Counted from the first letter of the stretch, positions 37,135-47,336 are shown. The stretch: 64,000 nt of DNA from an uncultured bacterium (GCA_949292175.1 CASEYJ010000017.1:286522-350521), one strand, 5' to 3'. Numbers and translations: made by a program. Notes: generated by a model not told the origin, from the letters alone.

Positions 37135-39504
37135 ATGGATATAGAATTAAACAGTCATAAATCATTAGAATTTGATAAAATAGCGGAGAAACTTGCAGGA
37201 TACGCAAAGTGCCCTCAAAGCAAACTTTTGTGCCAAAATATTACACCTCATAAAGACATAAATGATGTAATAGAAGCTCAAACCTACACAAGAGAAGCCA
37301 AACGAGTACTCGACATTCCTGCCGACATTCCACTTGAATATGTTGCAAACATCGAAAAAATTGAGCAGAATTCAATTGCGAGTTATCTCAGCGAAGAAGA
37401 ATTATACGATATTGCCAAAACATTAAGAACATCAAGACTTGTTAGAAATTTTATAAATGAAAACACTACAATAGAAGACAATATCAACAAATTAAGCAGA
37501 AATCTAACAGTTGAAAAAGACTTGGAAGAAAGAATCTTCAACACGTTTGATGAAAATCTGGAAATAAGAAAAGATGCGACACCTGAATTAAAAGGGTTAT
37601 TTGCTTCACTTAGAGAAACCGAAAAAGCTATCCGAGCAAAAGTTGGCGAACTTTTAAACTCCACAGACTTTGTAAAACACTTACAAGAAGCAATCTATAC
37701 TACGCGTGATGATAGAATAGTATTCCAAGTAAAATCCTCAGACAAAAACAAAGTCCATGGTATTGTTCACGATGTTTCAGCAACAAACAAAACATTTTAT
37801 ATCGAACCTGAGAGCTTAGTTCCACTTAACAACAAACTAAGAGAAACCCAATCTGCCATAAATGCAGAATATGTGAGAATACTTTCAGAACTGACCCAAA
37901 TGGTTAAATTCCATATGCCATCTTTAAAGAAATCAGAACAAACGCTTGCAGAACTTGATTTTCATTTTGCAAAAGCTCGTTACGCTGTAAAAATCCAAGC
38001 TACTGAACCGGAAATTCTCAAAAGTAACAAGGAAATTATCCTTGACAATATGAAACATCCGCTTCTTATTGGAACAGTTGAAAACATCGTAACAAATGAT
38101 TTTAAAATAGGCCGAGATTACAAATCAATAATCATAACAGGTTCAAACACAGGCGGAAAAACTGTAACCCTAAAAACAGTAGGTCTTTTCATCCTTATGA
38201 CAAGAGCCGGGCTTTTCCTTCCTTGCACGATGGCAAAAGTGTATCCATTCAAAAAAGTTTTTGCCGACATAGGCGATGCTCAAAGCATTTTGCAGAGTCT
38301 TTCAACATTTTCATCACATATGAAAAACATAATAGATATAGTAAACAACAGTGACGAAAACACTTTTGTACTATTAGATGAAATATGCGCAGGTACAGAC
38401 CCTGTCGAGGGAGCAGTTTTAGCAAAAGCAATTCTGGAAAAATTAGCAAAGAGCAATGCTCTTTCTACAATAACAACTCACTATGGAGAATTAAAAGCTC
38501 TTGAATACACTAATCCATACTTTAAAAATGCATCTGTAGAATTTAACACAGAATCGCTAAAACCGACTTACAAATTACTAATAGGTATCCCCGGCTTAAG
38601 TAATGCTATTGCAATATCGGCAAACTTAGGACTGGATAAATCAATAATAGAAGAAGCAAAAAACACACTTATCTCCCAAAAAGATCCATCCATCTTGGTA
38701 GTAGAGAAATTACAAACAACACAACAAGAACTAAACACAACACTAAAAGAAAGTGAACAACTGAAGCTTGAAGCTGAAAAATTAAAACAAGAATACGAAG
38801 AAAATCTTGCAATAGTAAAAAAAGATAAGAAAAAAGCGATAAAAGATATAAAACGAAAATTCGACTACGAACTTCTTGAAGCAAAAGCGGAGATAAAAAA
38901 CATATTAGAAGAATTACGCAAAGAAAAATCAGAAAAAATAGCAAGACGCTCATATTCACGACTTGCCAGATTAGAACAAGGCTACCTTTCAAAAACAGAT
39001 AAACTTGAAGAAAGAGAAGAATACGAAGAAATCAATTGGGAAAAAGTAAAACTACACGACAAACTAATCCTAAAAGAAATTCACCAAACCGTAGAAGTTC
39101 TTGCTTTGCCTGATAAAAATGGCAATCTGACGGTACAAATGGGTAATATAAAAACAAAAATCAAACAAGACAAACTTGCACCATACGACTCAGCTTACGA
39201 AAGGAAAGCTCCAGTCTACACACCGTCGAAATTTGATAGTTTCAAATTACATAAGATAAACATCTCAAATCGACTTGATTTACGAGGCATCAGAGTTGAA
39301 GAAGCTCTGGATGAATTAGAAGTTTACCTTGACAAAGCAAGTCTTGCTAACCTTTCTCCGGTAACAATTATTCACGGACACGGAACCGGAGCCTTAAAAG
39401 CAGCGGTTAGAGACTATTTGTCCACATCCCCTTACGTTGCAAAATACAGACCGGGAGAAAATGACGAAGGTGGAGACGGAGTAAGTATTGTAGATATAAA
39501 TTAA
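37135..39504 (+). CDS. mutS2: MutS2 family ATPase/endonuclease with Smr domain
   Basis: 789 residues, normal length. Core and clamp (1-320), ATPase with Walker A ITGSNTGGKTVTLKT near residue 335, Walker B VLLDEICAGTDPVEG, and the switch His in ITTHYGELKAL. A long coiled coil follows (about 520-620), and the C-terminal Smr nuclease domain begins LDLRGIRVEEALDELE and contains IIHGHGTGALK. MutS2 acts on branched DNA or stalled ribosomes, not mismatch repair. The -10 position suggests a leaderless transcript. Confidence 0.95.
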   Translation: MDIELNSHKSLEFDKIAEKLAGYAKCPQSKLLCQNITPHKDINDVIEAQTYTREAKRVLDIPADIPLEYVANIEKIEQNSIASYLSEEELYDIAKTLRTSRLVRNFINENTTIEDNINKLSRNLTVEKDLEERIFNTFDENLEIRKDATPELKGLFASLRETEKAIRAKVGELLNSTDFVKHLQEAIYTTRDDRIVFQVKSSDKNKVHGIVHDVSATNKTFYIEPESLVPLNNKLRETQSAINAEYVRILSELTQMVKFHMPSLKKSEQTLAELDFHFAKARYAVKIQATEPEILKSNKEIILDNMKHPLLIGTVENIVTNDFKIGRDYKSIIITGSNTGGKTVTLKTVGLFILMTRAGLFLPCTMAKVYPFKKVFADIGDAQSILQSLSTFSSHMKNIIDIVNNSDENTFVLLDEICAGTDPVEGAVLAKAILEKLAKSNALSTITTHYGELKALEYTNPYFKNASVEFNTESLKPTYKLLIGIPGLSNAIAISANLGLDKSIIEEAKNTLISQKDPSILVVEKLQTTQQELNTTLKESEQLKLEAEKLKQEYEENLAIVKKDKKKAIKDIKRKFDYELLEAKAEIKNILEELRKEKSEKIARRSYSRLARLEQGYLSKTDKLEEREEYEEINWEKVKLHDKLILKEIHQTVEVLALPDKNGNLTVQMGNIKTKIKQDKLAPYDSAYERKAPVYTPSKFDSFKLHKINISNRLDLRGIRVEEALDELEVYLDKASLANLSPVTIIHGHGTGALKAAVRDYLSTSPYVAKYRPGENDEGGDGVSIVDIN

Positions 39505-39532
39505 TTGAGAAAAGAAACTGCCTAATCTTAGA

Positions 39533-39561
39533 TTTACAACTCCCTCAAAAAGTGATATAAT
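39533..39561 (+). promoter_or_regulatory. Promoter of pepA
   Basis: TTTACA (39533-39538), 17-base spacer, TATAAT (39556-39561) with an upstream TGA extension. The best promoter in the window. Confidence 0.75.
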
Positions 39562-39584
39562 CAGCTTGAAAGAAGGAGAGACAT

Positions 39585-40979
39585 ATGGAAATTACAGTTT
39601 CAAAAGATTTAAAAGACACAAAAACTGAAGTACTTGTCATAAATAAGTTCGAAGGTGAGAAAACTTCTTGCGAACTAGCAAATAAGTATGCAGTGGAAAA
39701 AGATAATTTCGAAGGTAAATTTGGACAAACATACCTTCTACACACATTAGGTCAGGAATCCGCTGACAAAATATTAATTGTAGGATTTGGTAAAAAAGAC
39801 GAATTTGATGCAAACAAAATGACTTTAGCTGTATCAAAAGCAGTAAAGAAATTACAACAAATCCACGCAAAGGAAGCTTGCTTCGATTTTGACGTTATGT
39901 GTGATTATGGCAAAGCTGCTACAATTGGAGCATATCTTGCTGATTACGCATTTGACAAATACAAAAACCAAAAGGCTACAAAAGTAGAAAAAATAACATT
40001 TGCAAGATTTTCACAAGAGCAAGTAGAAGAAGGAAAAATCTACGGCGAAGCAATGAAACTCACAAGAGATTTGGCAAATGAACCTGCGGCTTACGCGACC
40101 CCAACAAAGCTTGCTGAAATAGCAAAGAACTTAGAAGGTATAACAACCGAAGTCTATGATAGAGAAGAAATTGAACGCATGGGTATGGGGGCTTACCTTG
40201 CAGTTGCAAAAGGAAGTATTCAACCTCCTAAATTCATCCACATGAAATACAGTGGAATAAACCCTAAGAAAAGAATTGCTATCATCGGTAAGGGATTATG
40301 CTTTGACAGCGGTGGAATGGACTTAAAACCTGCAGCTTCAATGCTTACAATGAGAGATGATATGTCAGGAGCAGCTTGTGTACTTGGAGTAATGAGTGCT
40401 CTAGCGAAATTAAAACCTGAACTTGAAGTCCACGGTATCATTGCAGCTTGCGAAAATATGCCTGGAAATAACGCATACAAGCCTGGCGATATTTTAACCG
40501 CTAAAAACGGCAAAACAATAGAAGTTGACAACACAGACGCTGAAGGAAGATTAACTCTTGCAGACGCATTATGCTACGCATCAGAACTAGGTGTAGATGA
40601 AGTTATAGATATTGCAACACTAACAGGCGCTTGCATGGTTGCTTTAGGAACAGTTGCTTCAGGAATTATGGGTAACGATGAAGATATGATTGCAAGATTA
40701 ATCCATACAGCCAAAGAAAGCGGTGAAAAATTCTGGGAACTTCCTATGTATTCTGAATATATGAACAGTCTAAAATCAGATATCGCAGATATGAAAAACA
40801 CTGGATCAAGAAACGGCGGAGCTTCAGCAGCCGGCGTATTCTTGCAAGAATTTGTATCTGGACCAAAATGGTGCCACATAGATATCGCAGGTACTGCATT
40901 TCTAGAAAAACCTCAAAACGAGTTTATTTCCGGAGCTACTGGTGCCGGCGTAAGAACCCTGTTAAATTATTTGAAATAA
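39585..40979 (+). CDS. pepA: Leucyl (cytosol) aminopeptidase, M17
   Basis: 464 residues. M17 two-metal aminopeptidase that removes N-terminal residues. The metal and active-site motifs are GKGLCFDSGGMDLKPA, MRDDMSGAACV and the signature NTDAEGRLTLADAL. A Shine-Dalgarno GAAGGAGAG precedes the ATG. Strong own promoter and terminator, so monocistronic. Confidence 0.97.
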   Translation: MEITVSKDLKDTKTEVLVINKFEGEKTSCELANKYAVEKDNFEGKFGQTYLLHTLGQESADKILIVGFGKKDEFDANKMTLAVSKAVKKLQQIHAKEACFDFDVMCDYGKAATIGAYLADYAFDKYKNQKATKVEKITFARFSQEQVEEGKIYGEAMKLTRDLANEPAAYATPTKLAEIAKNLEGITTEVYDREEIERMGMGAYLAVAKGSIQPPKFIHMKYSGINPKKRIAIIGKGLCFDSGGMDLKPAASMLTMRDDMSGAACVLGVMSALAKLKPELEVHGIIAACENMPGNNAYKPGDILTAKNGKTIEVDNTDAEGRLTLADALCYASELGVDEVIDIATLTGACMVALGTVASGIMGNDEDMIARLIHTAKESGEKFWELPMYSEYMNSLKSDIADMKNTGSRNGGASAAGVFLQEFVSGPKWCHIDIAGTAFLEKPQNEFISGATGAGVRTLLNYLK

Positions 40980-41000
40980 ATAATTTAGAATAAAAACTAA

Positions 41001-41036
41001 AAAAGAGGATTTGTTTATATTACAAATCCTCTTTTT
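41001..41036 (+). terminator. Terminator of pepA
   Basis: A perfect 14-bp stem (41001-41014 with 41022-41035) ending in a T-run. Confidence 0.92.
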
Positions 41037-41048
41037 ATATGCACATAC

Positions 41049-41081
41049 AAAAAACAGGGTGAGAATTAAAATCTCACCCTG
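41049..41081 (-). terminator. Terminator of clpP
   Basis: A perfect 10-bp stem CAGGGTGAGA/TCTCACCCTG (41055-41064 with 41072-41081) and six T on the minus strand. Confidence 0.9.
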
Positions 41082-41109
41082 CAAACTTACTTATAAATAA
41101 TATGAAATA

Positions 41110-41724
41110 CTAACTTCCGCTCTTTACAACAACTTTATCTATCAAGCCATAATCTTTAGCTTCTTGAGCAGACAAGTAGTGATCACGTTCACAATCTTCT
41201 TTTACTTTTTCGTAAGGCTGACCGGAATTTTCTGCCATAATAGAAATAAGCATTTCTTTCATTCTCAAAATTTCCTTAGCCTCAATTTCGATATCTGTAG
41301 CTTGGCCCTTTGCACCACCAAGAGGTTGGTGAATCATAATTCTTGCACCAGGCAAAGCCATTCTCTTACCCTTAGCACCTGCAGAAAGCAAGAATGCACC
41401 CATTGAAGCTGCTTCACCTAAACAAATAGTGCAAACATCTGATTTAATCAAATTCATAGTATCGTAAATAGCCATGCCTGCAGTAATAACACCACCAGGA
41501 CTATTTATATAAAGCATAATATCTTTTTCGCTATTTTCACTATCTAAGAGTAATAACTGCGCAACAACAGAATTTGCGACTTCATCATCAATTTCAGTAC
41601 CCAAGAAAATAATTCTTTCTCTTAACAATCTTGAAAAAATATCAAAAGAACGCTCTCCTCTAGATGAATTTTCAATAACAGTAGGGACATAGCCCATAAT
41701 TTTCATATAAGTTTCTTGATCCAT
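41110..41724 (-). CDS. clpP: ATP-dependent Clp protease proteolytic subunit
   Basis: 204 residues. Catalytic Ser107 in [11 protein letters not shown] and His132 in [10 protein letters not shown]; the Asp lies near the conserved [21 protein letters not shown]-terminal [22 protein letters not shown] is typical of mature-length ClpP. It forms a tetradecameric chamber with ClpX or ClpA/C. No clpX neighbour is present in the window. Confidence 0.97.
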   Translation of the reverse strand: MDQETYMKIMGYVPTVIENSSRGERSFDIFSRLLRERIIFLGTEIDDEVANSVVAQLLLLDSENSEKDIMLYINSPGGVITAGMAIYDTMNLIKSDVCTICLGEAASMGAFLLSAGAKGKRMALPGARIMIHQPLGGAKGQATDIEIEAKEILRMKEMLISIMAENSGQPYEKVKEDCERDHYLSAQEAKDYGLIDKVVVKSGS

Positions 41725-41799
41725 TTTTCTCTCCTAATTATGTAAGAATTATACCACAAACTGAACTAAAAAACTACAGCAAGGAGAGTATATATAAAT

Positions 41800-41831
41800 A
41801 AGCACGGAACACCCAAACAGATGTTCCGTGC
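41800..41831 (-). terminator. Hairpin downstream of the EF-hand gene
   Basis: Perfect 10-bp stem GCACGGAACA/TGTTCCGTGC (41802-41811 with 41822-41831); the minus-strand tail is TTATTTATAT. A smaller GGCGC-AAA-GCGCC hairpin lies between it and the gene. Confidence 0.65.
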
Positions 41832-41875
41832 AGAAAAATTCCCTTTTTCGGCGCAAAGCGCCCACTTATATGTCA

Positions 41876-42433
41876 CTAAGAATCTTTAGAATCTTTGTAT
41901 TTATAGCTCAATATGCTATAAGTATCTACTGAAGAATCTTCACTTCCGTAGAATACAGACATATTAGAAGCTGCCTGAAGACGCATTTCATCTTGTTTTT
42001 TCTGCTTAGAAGCATCTACACTATATGCAGAAATTTCTGCACTTGTAATTCTACCATCGTGATTAGTATCCATTTCATCAAAGTGGTTTAGAATATCTTC
42101 CATAGTGCTGGTTGACAATCCGCTTGCTCCAGACGCATAAAGTTGAGTCAACTCAGCCTTAGTAAGCCCTTGTGCGGACATTTGATTAGTCAAATTAGTC
42201 ATTTCAGTGGAACTAATAATTCCGTCACCATCTTTATCAATGTTATTGAAATTTGATTGCAAATAAGAAGCGAAACTCTGATTAACCAAATTAACTTTAG
42301 TCGCATCAGTTCTAGCTTCATTTATACTATCTAAAGTAACGCCATTGGGATTTGTTGCAGAAAGATATGAATAAGTATTTGTCAATCCTGCATATATACC
42401 CGCTAGCAGTGAACTACCGCTTGAATTAGCCAT
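41876..42433 (-). CDS. EF-hand calcium-binding protein
   Basis: 185 residues. Two canonical EF-hand loops: DKDGDGIISSTE (66-77) and DTNHDGRITSAE (122-133), each preceded by a Phe-containing helix (FNNI, HFDEM) and separated by a helical linker, as in calmodulin-like pairs. There is no signal peptide. The N-terminal 60 residues are Ser/Asn-rich. Calcium binding is predicted; the role is unknown. Its neighbour upstream on the same strand is a coiled-coil protein. Confidence 0.85.
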   Translation of the reverse strand: MANSSGSSLLAGIYAGLTNTYSYLSATNPNGVTLDSINEARTDATKVNLVNQSFASYLQSNFNNIDKDGDGIISSTEMTNLTNQMSAQGLTKAELTQLYASGASGLSTSTMEDILNHFDEMDTNHDGRITSAEISAYSVDASKQKKQDEMRLQAASNMSVFYGSEDSSVDTYSILSYKYKDSKDS

Positions 42434-42542
42434 ACTATAACCCTCTCGTTAATGTTATCCGATATAATTTTAACGATTTTTCACAAAATGTCAAGTATTT
42501 TATCCTATAACTTAACTCTGGGTTAAAATATTCAAGCTATAT

Positions 42543-43853
42543 TTACTCTCCACTGTTTTTTCTAGGAGCTTCCAATACTCCGACCATAAGAACAACGTTC
42601 TCGCCTTGCGCTTCCAACTGATGATATACACTTGCGGTTACGTTCACATAATCAATCTCATAATCAAGAACTTGTTCATATAGCTCTCTAAACGCCTGAA
42701 TTTCCTGACCTAAAGATTCTGTATCTTGTTTTAAATCTTGCAGAGAATGTCTAGAACTATCTAATCCTGATTCCATATTTCTCTGTTCTGCTTCTAGAGT
42801 ATCACTTTTTTCTTTGCATTCAAGGAATTTTTGTTTTGCTTGAGCTTCTTTCTCTTTAGCCGAATCTAATTTCTTTTCTGCATCATCCATTTCAGTTTTT
42901 GCATTTGCTTCTTTTTCTTTGGCCTTATCTAATTTTTCTTTTGCCTTATCAAGGCTCACTTCAGCCTTATCAAGTTTTTCTTCGGCTTTTGCTAAATTAT
43001 CTTTTGCTTGATCAAGTTTTGCCTGTATCTCAGCCTTTTTATCATCAGGAGCCGCAGCTAACTGACTTTCTAGGTCTGCTACACTTGCTTGAGCAGAAGC
43101 AACTTCGGATTTTGAAGATTCAACTCCGGACTCAGCCTCATTTACATTAGTTTCAGCCTCTTTGGTATTACTTTTAGCATCTGCATAATCTTGTTTTTTG
43201 GCATCAAATTTTGATTGACAAGATTCAGTCTCCTGCTGAGCCTTACTATAATCTGCTTTTGCATTCTTAGTAGCATATTGAGCATCTTTTACTTCAGCAT
43301 TCTTGGCACCAAGATCTGCTTTTAGCTGAGTAATATCATTTTCAGCATCAAGAGACTCTTGTTTCATATTTTCAAAATCCGAAGTTGCTTTTTCTAAATC
43401 TGCTTCCATTTTATTAAGTACACTATCTAGTTGTCTTCGACCATCAGATAGGTTTACCAAATTACTCATGCTCACAGTATTTGACGCCTTTGGCAACCCT
43501 TCAATTGCGTCAAAAGAAATTGTTGAAACTTCTGTACCATCCTCTAATGTATCTACTGTTACTGTGGTTGTGCTGCTCATTGGGATACCATCCACGCTTC
43601 TAGCCTTTTGAGTTTTACCATCATCTACATCTGAAACAGATTCTTTATTAGAAGTTTCTTCAATTTGGTTTAACGCATCATATTTATTGTCACCGCCATA
43701 AATACCGGTGACGTATTTATCATCATAAGAAGAAGCAACCGCAACAGGCTCTGACTGTAAGGATTGATTAAGAATACTTTCATTCATACTCATGCCAGTA
43801 GCACCTTGCGCACCATTCGTATGAGCAGTGGAATGCAACTCTTTTTGTCGCAA
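42543..43853 (-). CDS. Long coiled-coil protein
   Basis: 436 residues, no specific family. Residues about 130-385 form an almost uninterrupted coiled coil with Ala/Lys/Glu/Asp repeats (for example KAEEKLDKAE, then KAKEKLDKAKEKE). The C terminus (VLDYEIDYVNVTASVYHQL) is different and may be a small globular end. The start is uncertain: TTG at 43853 has a weak ribosome site, ATG at 43793 has AAGGTG ten bases upstream, and the same frame stays open upstream for about 45 codons without ATG, GTG or TTG, reading plausibly as protein. Confidence 0.75.
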   Translation of the reverse strand: MRQKELHSTAHTNGAQGATGMSMNESILNQSLQSEPVAVASSYDDKYVTGIYGGDNKYDALNQIEETSNKESVSDVDDGKTQKARSVDGIPMSSTTTVTVDTLEDGTEVSTISFDAIEGLPKASNTVSMSNLVNLSDGRRQLDSVLNKMEADLEKATSDFENMKQESLDAENDITQLKADLGAKNAEVKDAQYATKNAKADYSKAQQETESCQSKFDAKKQDYADAKSNTKEAETNVNEAESGVESSKSEVASAQASVADLESQLAAAPDDKKAEIQAKLDQAKDNLAKAEEKLDKAEVSLDKAKEKLDKAKEKEANAKTEMDDAEKKLDSAKEKEAQAKQKFLECKEKSDTLEAEQRNMESGLDSSRHSLQDLKQDTESLGQEIQAFRELYEQVLDYEIDYVNVTASVYHQLEAQGENVVLMVGVLEAPRKNSGE

Positions 43854-44116
43854 TTTTTTCAGCTCTTCGAAATTAACGCCGGTTGTAAGACTGCCAAAAC
43901 CTTTGATACTGTGACCGCCCGTTACTCTCTTTCTTATTTCATATGCTCTCGTATATATATAAAAACACCTGTAACAACCTATTTGCAGTTATATACACGT
44001 TTTATCCTTAATAAAGGCAAGAGAAGTTATGAATTCCCGACAAACGAGCGCCACATAAGCATTTGAGCAATATTTACAATATAAAACATTGCTTAACATT
44101 ACTTAATCTTCCTCTT

Positions 44117-46924
44117 TTATTTTAACAAATTATTTAAGAATTCCTCATTATACTTGAAGGTATCTTTTGTTGCTGCAATTGAATACAAAGGTTTTCCAGC
44201 GAAAACATTTTGCGCAGCATTATAAATATCATCCACCGTAATCTTATCAATCATATCAAGATAAAGGTTTTCTCGACCTACACCATAGTATGATTCCAAC
44301 CCAGAAACAATGGAATCAGTTTTTCCACCAGTAGATTCAGAAGCTGAAAGTATCATTGTTTTCAATGAAAGCTTAGCACTTTCTAGTTCTTCCTCGGAAA
44401 CTTTCTGAGTTTTAAGTTGTTGTACGTGAGATCTAAAACCATTTATAGATTTTTGCAAATTATCATAACTTACGGTACCAGTATCCTTATCATCAGTCGT
44501 TGTTCCAATAACAAGTTCGATTGCAGCAGTATTTCCAACATTTTCTAATGAAGATCTCACAGAGTACGCAAGTTTTTGTTGTTCCCTTAAGTCATTAAAC
44601 AATCTGGAAGTTGGTCCCCCGCCAAGTATCATATTTAACAACTCAACAGAAACTTCATCTTTTAAATTTCCAACATCTTTAAATTTATATGCCATAACAA
44701 TTTTAGCTTGGCTTTTATTCCACTCTTCAGTGAAAAGCTTTACCTCATTTTGTGGAACATAATTATCAAATCTGGAATACTTATATTGTTTTACAGGATT
44801 GAATGAATTAATTTGTGCAAAAATATCATTTTTTAGATTAGGATTTTCTTTAAATGGTGCCGAGAATGTAACATTACCCATAGAATTTTTCATCATTTTT
44901 GAGTACAAATCCTTAACATCATCTAAAGTAAGAGAGTCTAACCCCTGTAAGATTTCCTCTTTCGTGTAATATGCATCCTTAAACATTGCAGGCATTAGCT
45001 TATTATAAGGACTTTTCTCAGCTCGCATATATCTATCTTTTATGCTTTCCTTAGCCTTAGCAAAATCCTCCGGCAAAAATCTAGGATTTTGGATTACATC
45101 CTTAACTATACTGATAGCGGCCTGGCTATCTGAAACATCAAACTTTCCGCTAGCTGCAATTCCGGATTGAGTTGATATAAACATTAAATCCAAATCTTTT
45201 TCATCCTTAAGCGCTTCCAAATCATCTTTATTAATATTCATAGAACCACGGGAGAGTAATTCATCTAAAACATAATACGCTGAAGGATTTTTAACCTTAA
45301 CCGGTTTATCAGATCCAATATCAACAAACATCACTGCCGAAGGATATTTTGATTCGTGTGTTACTACTCTAAAATTATTTCCTAAATTATACTGTTTAAC
45401 ATCATTTATATCAAAAGCCTGCTTCTTTACCGCTCCGGTAAAGGTAATACTTTTAGCTTTGTCATAATTTGTCTTAATCTCTTCAACACTTGTAGTATCA
45501 GGATGAAGAACAGTTATTGCAGCTTTATTTAAGTCATAATATTTTCTTGCCGCATTCATTACATCCTGAGGAGTCATTTCATCAACTATTTTATTATAGT
45601 CAGTTAGTGACAGATACGAATTTTCCAATATTGAAGTTCCAATCCAGTTATTAAGTGCTGAAGAATACTCAAACATCTTGGCATAATCGGATTTCAAATG
45701 ACGTTTTATCATCTTCATTTCATTTTCTGTCGGAAGATGATTTTGATACTTACTTATCTGAGCATAAATTGACTTTAATAATGCTTCAGAATTCTCTTCA
45801 CTAACATCTGAAGTAATCATTATAGCGCGCCTATCTGAAGGGCGAACAGACATCTTCTCGCTATTTGAAGAAACAGAAGTATTCAATTTATCAAAAACTG
45901 CATTCGCTTTGCTAGTCTCAAACATCAACCTAGAGGCAGCTTCAGAGTAAATTCTATCTTTAGAATTTCTGTTTTCAGGTCCTGCAAACCCCATTATAAC
46001 AAACGTACTATCTGCTTTATCAGACAAAATATCTTCACGTTTAGTTGCAGTAATTGGCGATAGATTTTCATAGTGACGCTCAACAGGAGTCTTTTTGTTT
46101 GATGAAAAATACTTGGAAATAAGCTTCATTGTATCATCAGAATTAACTTCACCCGTCACAACCGTAACCATATTGGCTGGATAGTAATTTTCATCGAAAT
46201 ATTTCACTACATCTTCACGGGTAAGATTTGTAATATTATCAGTAGTACCGGCAATTACATCATTTGAGGAAGTTTTTATATTGAATAAATTCTTCAAAGT
46301 CCTATTGTAAGCAATATTGTCAGGATTTGAAGTAATCATATTAATTTCAGAATTGACGATCCCTTTTTCTTTTTCAAGCATATCAGCCGCAAAACGAGGA
46401 CTTTCGAGCATTGAAGCATGAATTTTTATTTTCTTTTCCAAATCTCCGTCATTTAGCAAATGCGAAGAAATAAAATAATTAGTTTCTGCTAAACCAGTAC
46501 TCGCATTAGTTTCTGCCCCCATTTTATCCGTAGTTTTAAAGAATTCTCCAGCCTCAAGACCGTCAGACCCGTTAAATAAATTATGTTCAATGTAATGACT
46601 AATACCTCTTATATTATCGGTCTCATTCATTGAACCTGTATTTACGTAAGTCTTTAATACTGTTTCACCTTCCTTAGGAACAATCACTACTCTTTGACCA
46701 TTAGCAAGCTTATAACACTCCGCAGTAAGGTCAAACGGAAGTTTTATCTCTCCTGTTTTAACATAGGACATAGGAGTCTTTACAAGAGAATGATTTATTG
46801 CTGGCTGAAGCTCCTCTATCTGTGGCTTACCCTTTTCCTGTGAAGGATTTTGGGTAAATGATAGCGGTTTTGGTGTTGAATTAATACCTACATTGTATCG
46901 AATACTATTTATCAAATCTGACAT
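44117..46924 (-). CDS. Tagged M16 zinc metallopeptidase, two fused units
   Basis: 935 residues. The inverted zinc motif HYIEH is at 110-114 (GISHYIEHNLFNG), followed downstream by EKGIVNSEINMI with the third ligand region. The second unit (about 510-930) lacks the HxxEH but keeps GGPTSRLFNDLREQQKLAYSVRSS. Unlike the M16 protein at 22.9 kb it has no signal peptide; its first 30 residues carry the tag KPLSFTQN instead. It is probably monocistronic. Peptide or protein substrates are unknown. Confidence 0.9.
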   Translation of the reverse strand: MSDLINSIRYNVGINSTPKPLSFTQNPSQEKGKPQIEELQPAINHSLVKTPMSYVKTGEIKLPFDLTAECYKLANGQRVVIVPKEGETVLKTYVNTGSMNETDNIRGISHYIEHNLFNGSDGLEAGEFFKTTDKMGAETNASTGLAETNYFISSHLLNDGDLEKKIKIHASMLESPRFAADMLEKEKGIVNSEINMITSNPDNIAYNRTLKNLFNIKTSSNDVIAGTTDNITNLTREDVVKYFDENYYPANMVTVVTGEVNSDDTMKLISKYFSSNKKTPVERHYENLSPITATKREDILSDKADSTFVIMGFAGPENRNSKDRIYSEAASRLMFETSKANAVFDKLNTSVSSNSEKMSVRPSDRRAIMITSDVSEENSEALLKSIYAQISKYQNHLPTENEMKMIKRHLKSDYAKMFEYSSALNNWIGTSILENSYLSLTDYNKIVDEMTPQDVMNAARKYYDLNKAAITVLHPDTTSVEEIKTNYDKAKSITFTGAVKKQAFDINDVKQYNLGNNFRVVTHESKYPSAVMFVDIGSDKPVKVKNPSAYYVLDELLSRGSMNINKDDLEALKDEKDLDLMFISTQSGIAASGKFDVSDSQAAISIVKDVIQNPRFLPEDFAKAKESIKDRYMRAEKSPYNKLMPAMFKDAYYTKEEILQGLDSLTLDDVKDLYSKMMKNSMGNVTFSAPFKENPNLKNDIFAQINSFNPVKQYKYSRFDNYVPQNEVKLFTEEWNKSQAKIVMAYKFKDVGNLKDEVSVELLNMILGGGPTSRLFNDLREQQKLAYSVRSSLENVGNTAAIELVIGTTTDDKDTGTVSYDNLQKSINGFRSHVQQLKTQKVSEEELESAKLSLKTMILSASESTGGKTDSIVSGLESYYGVGRENLYLDMIDKITVDDIYNAAQNVFAGKPLYSIAATKDTFKYNEEFLNNLLK

Positions 46925-47070
46925 AATTTTCCCTACCTATATATTAAAACATGTAATTAACTAAAATTGCCACAGCTAATGTTAAAAATTGTAAAGAAGA
47001 AAGTAACAAAAAAAGCAATTTTCAAAACAAAAAAAACTTTATAGAAATATAAGGAAATGAGGACGTAGAT

Positions 47071-47274
47071 ATGAAAGAACAAGAATTAAATACGATGATG
47101 TCAGTAGTGTCAGATCCAATCTGCAATGTATATAAAATCCGTAATAGAAAAGATTTAGAAGAAATTCAAAGAATAATTCGTATCTTCAACATAGCAGAAG
47201 AACAACACAACAAGCACGCAATGTTGTCTATTAAAAATTTAGCAACGTTCAGACTTGTATTGAGCAACAACTAG
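47071..47274 (+). CDS. Small hypothetical protein of 67 residues
   Basis: Starts at an ATG with GAGG eight bases upstream and is followed by a strong terminator, so it is very likely translated. The product is helical and basic (KIRNRKDLEEIQRIIRIFN, then a HNKHAML segment). No family recognised. Divergent from the tagged M16 gene and convergent with dgkA. Confidence 0.7.
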   Translation: MKEQELNTMMSVVSDPICNVYKIRNRKDLEEIQRIIRIFNIAEEQHNKHAMLSIKNLATFRLVLSNN

Positions 47275-47300
47275 CTAAACTCATTTCGAGGTAAAAGATT

Positions 47301-47336
47301 AAAAAAGGCTTTGATTTTATCATCAAAGCCTTTTAT
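47301..47336. terminator. Bidirectional terminator between the 67-residue gene and dgkA
   Basis: AAAAGGCTTTGAT (47303-47315) pairs with ATCAAAGCCTTTT (47322-47334), giving T-runs on both strands. Confidence 0.92.

Noticed and set aside
42899..43150. Plus-strand Leu-rich ORF opposite the coiled-coil protein
   Set aside because: It is produced by the repetitive codons of the opposite strand and has no ribosome site.
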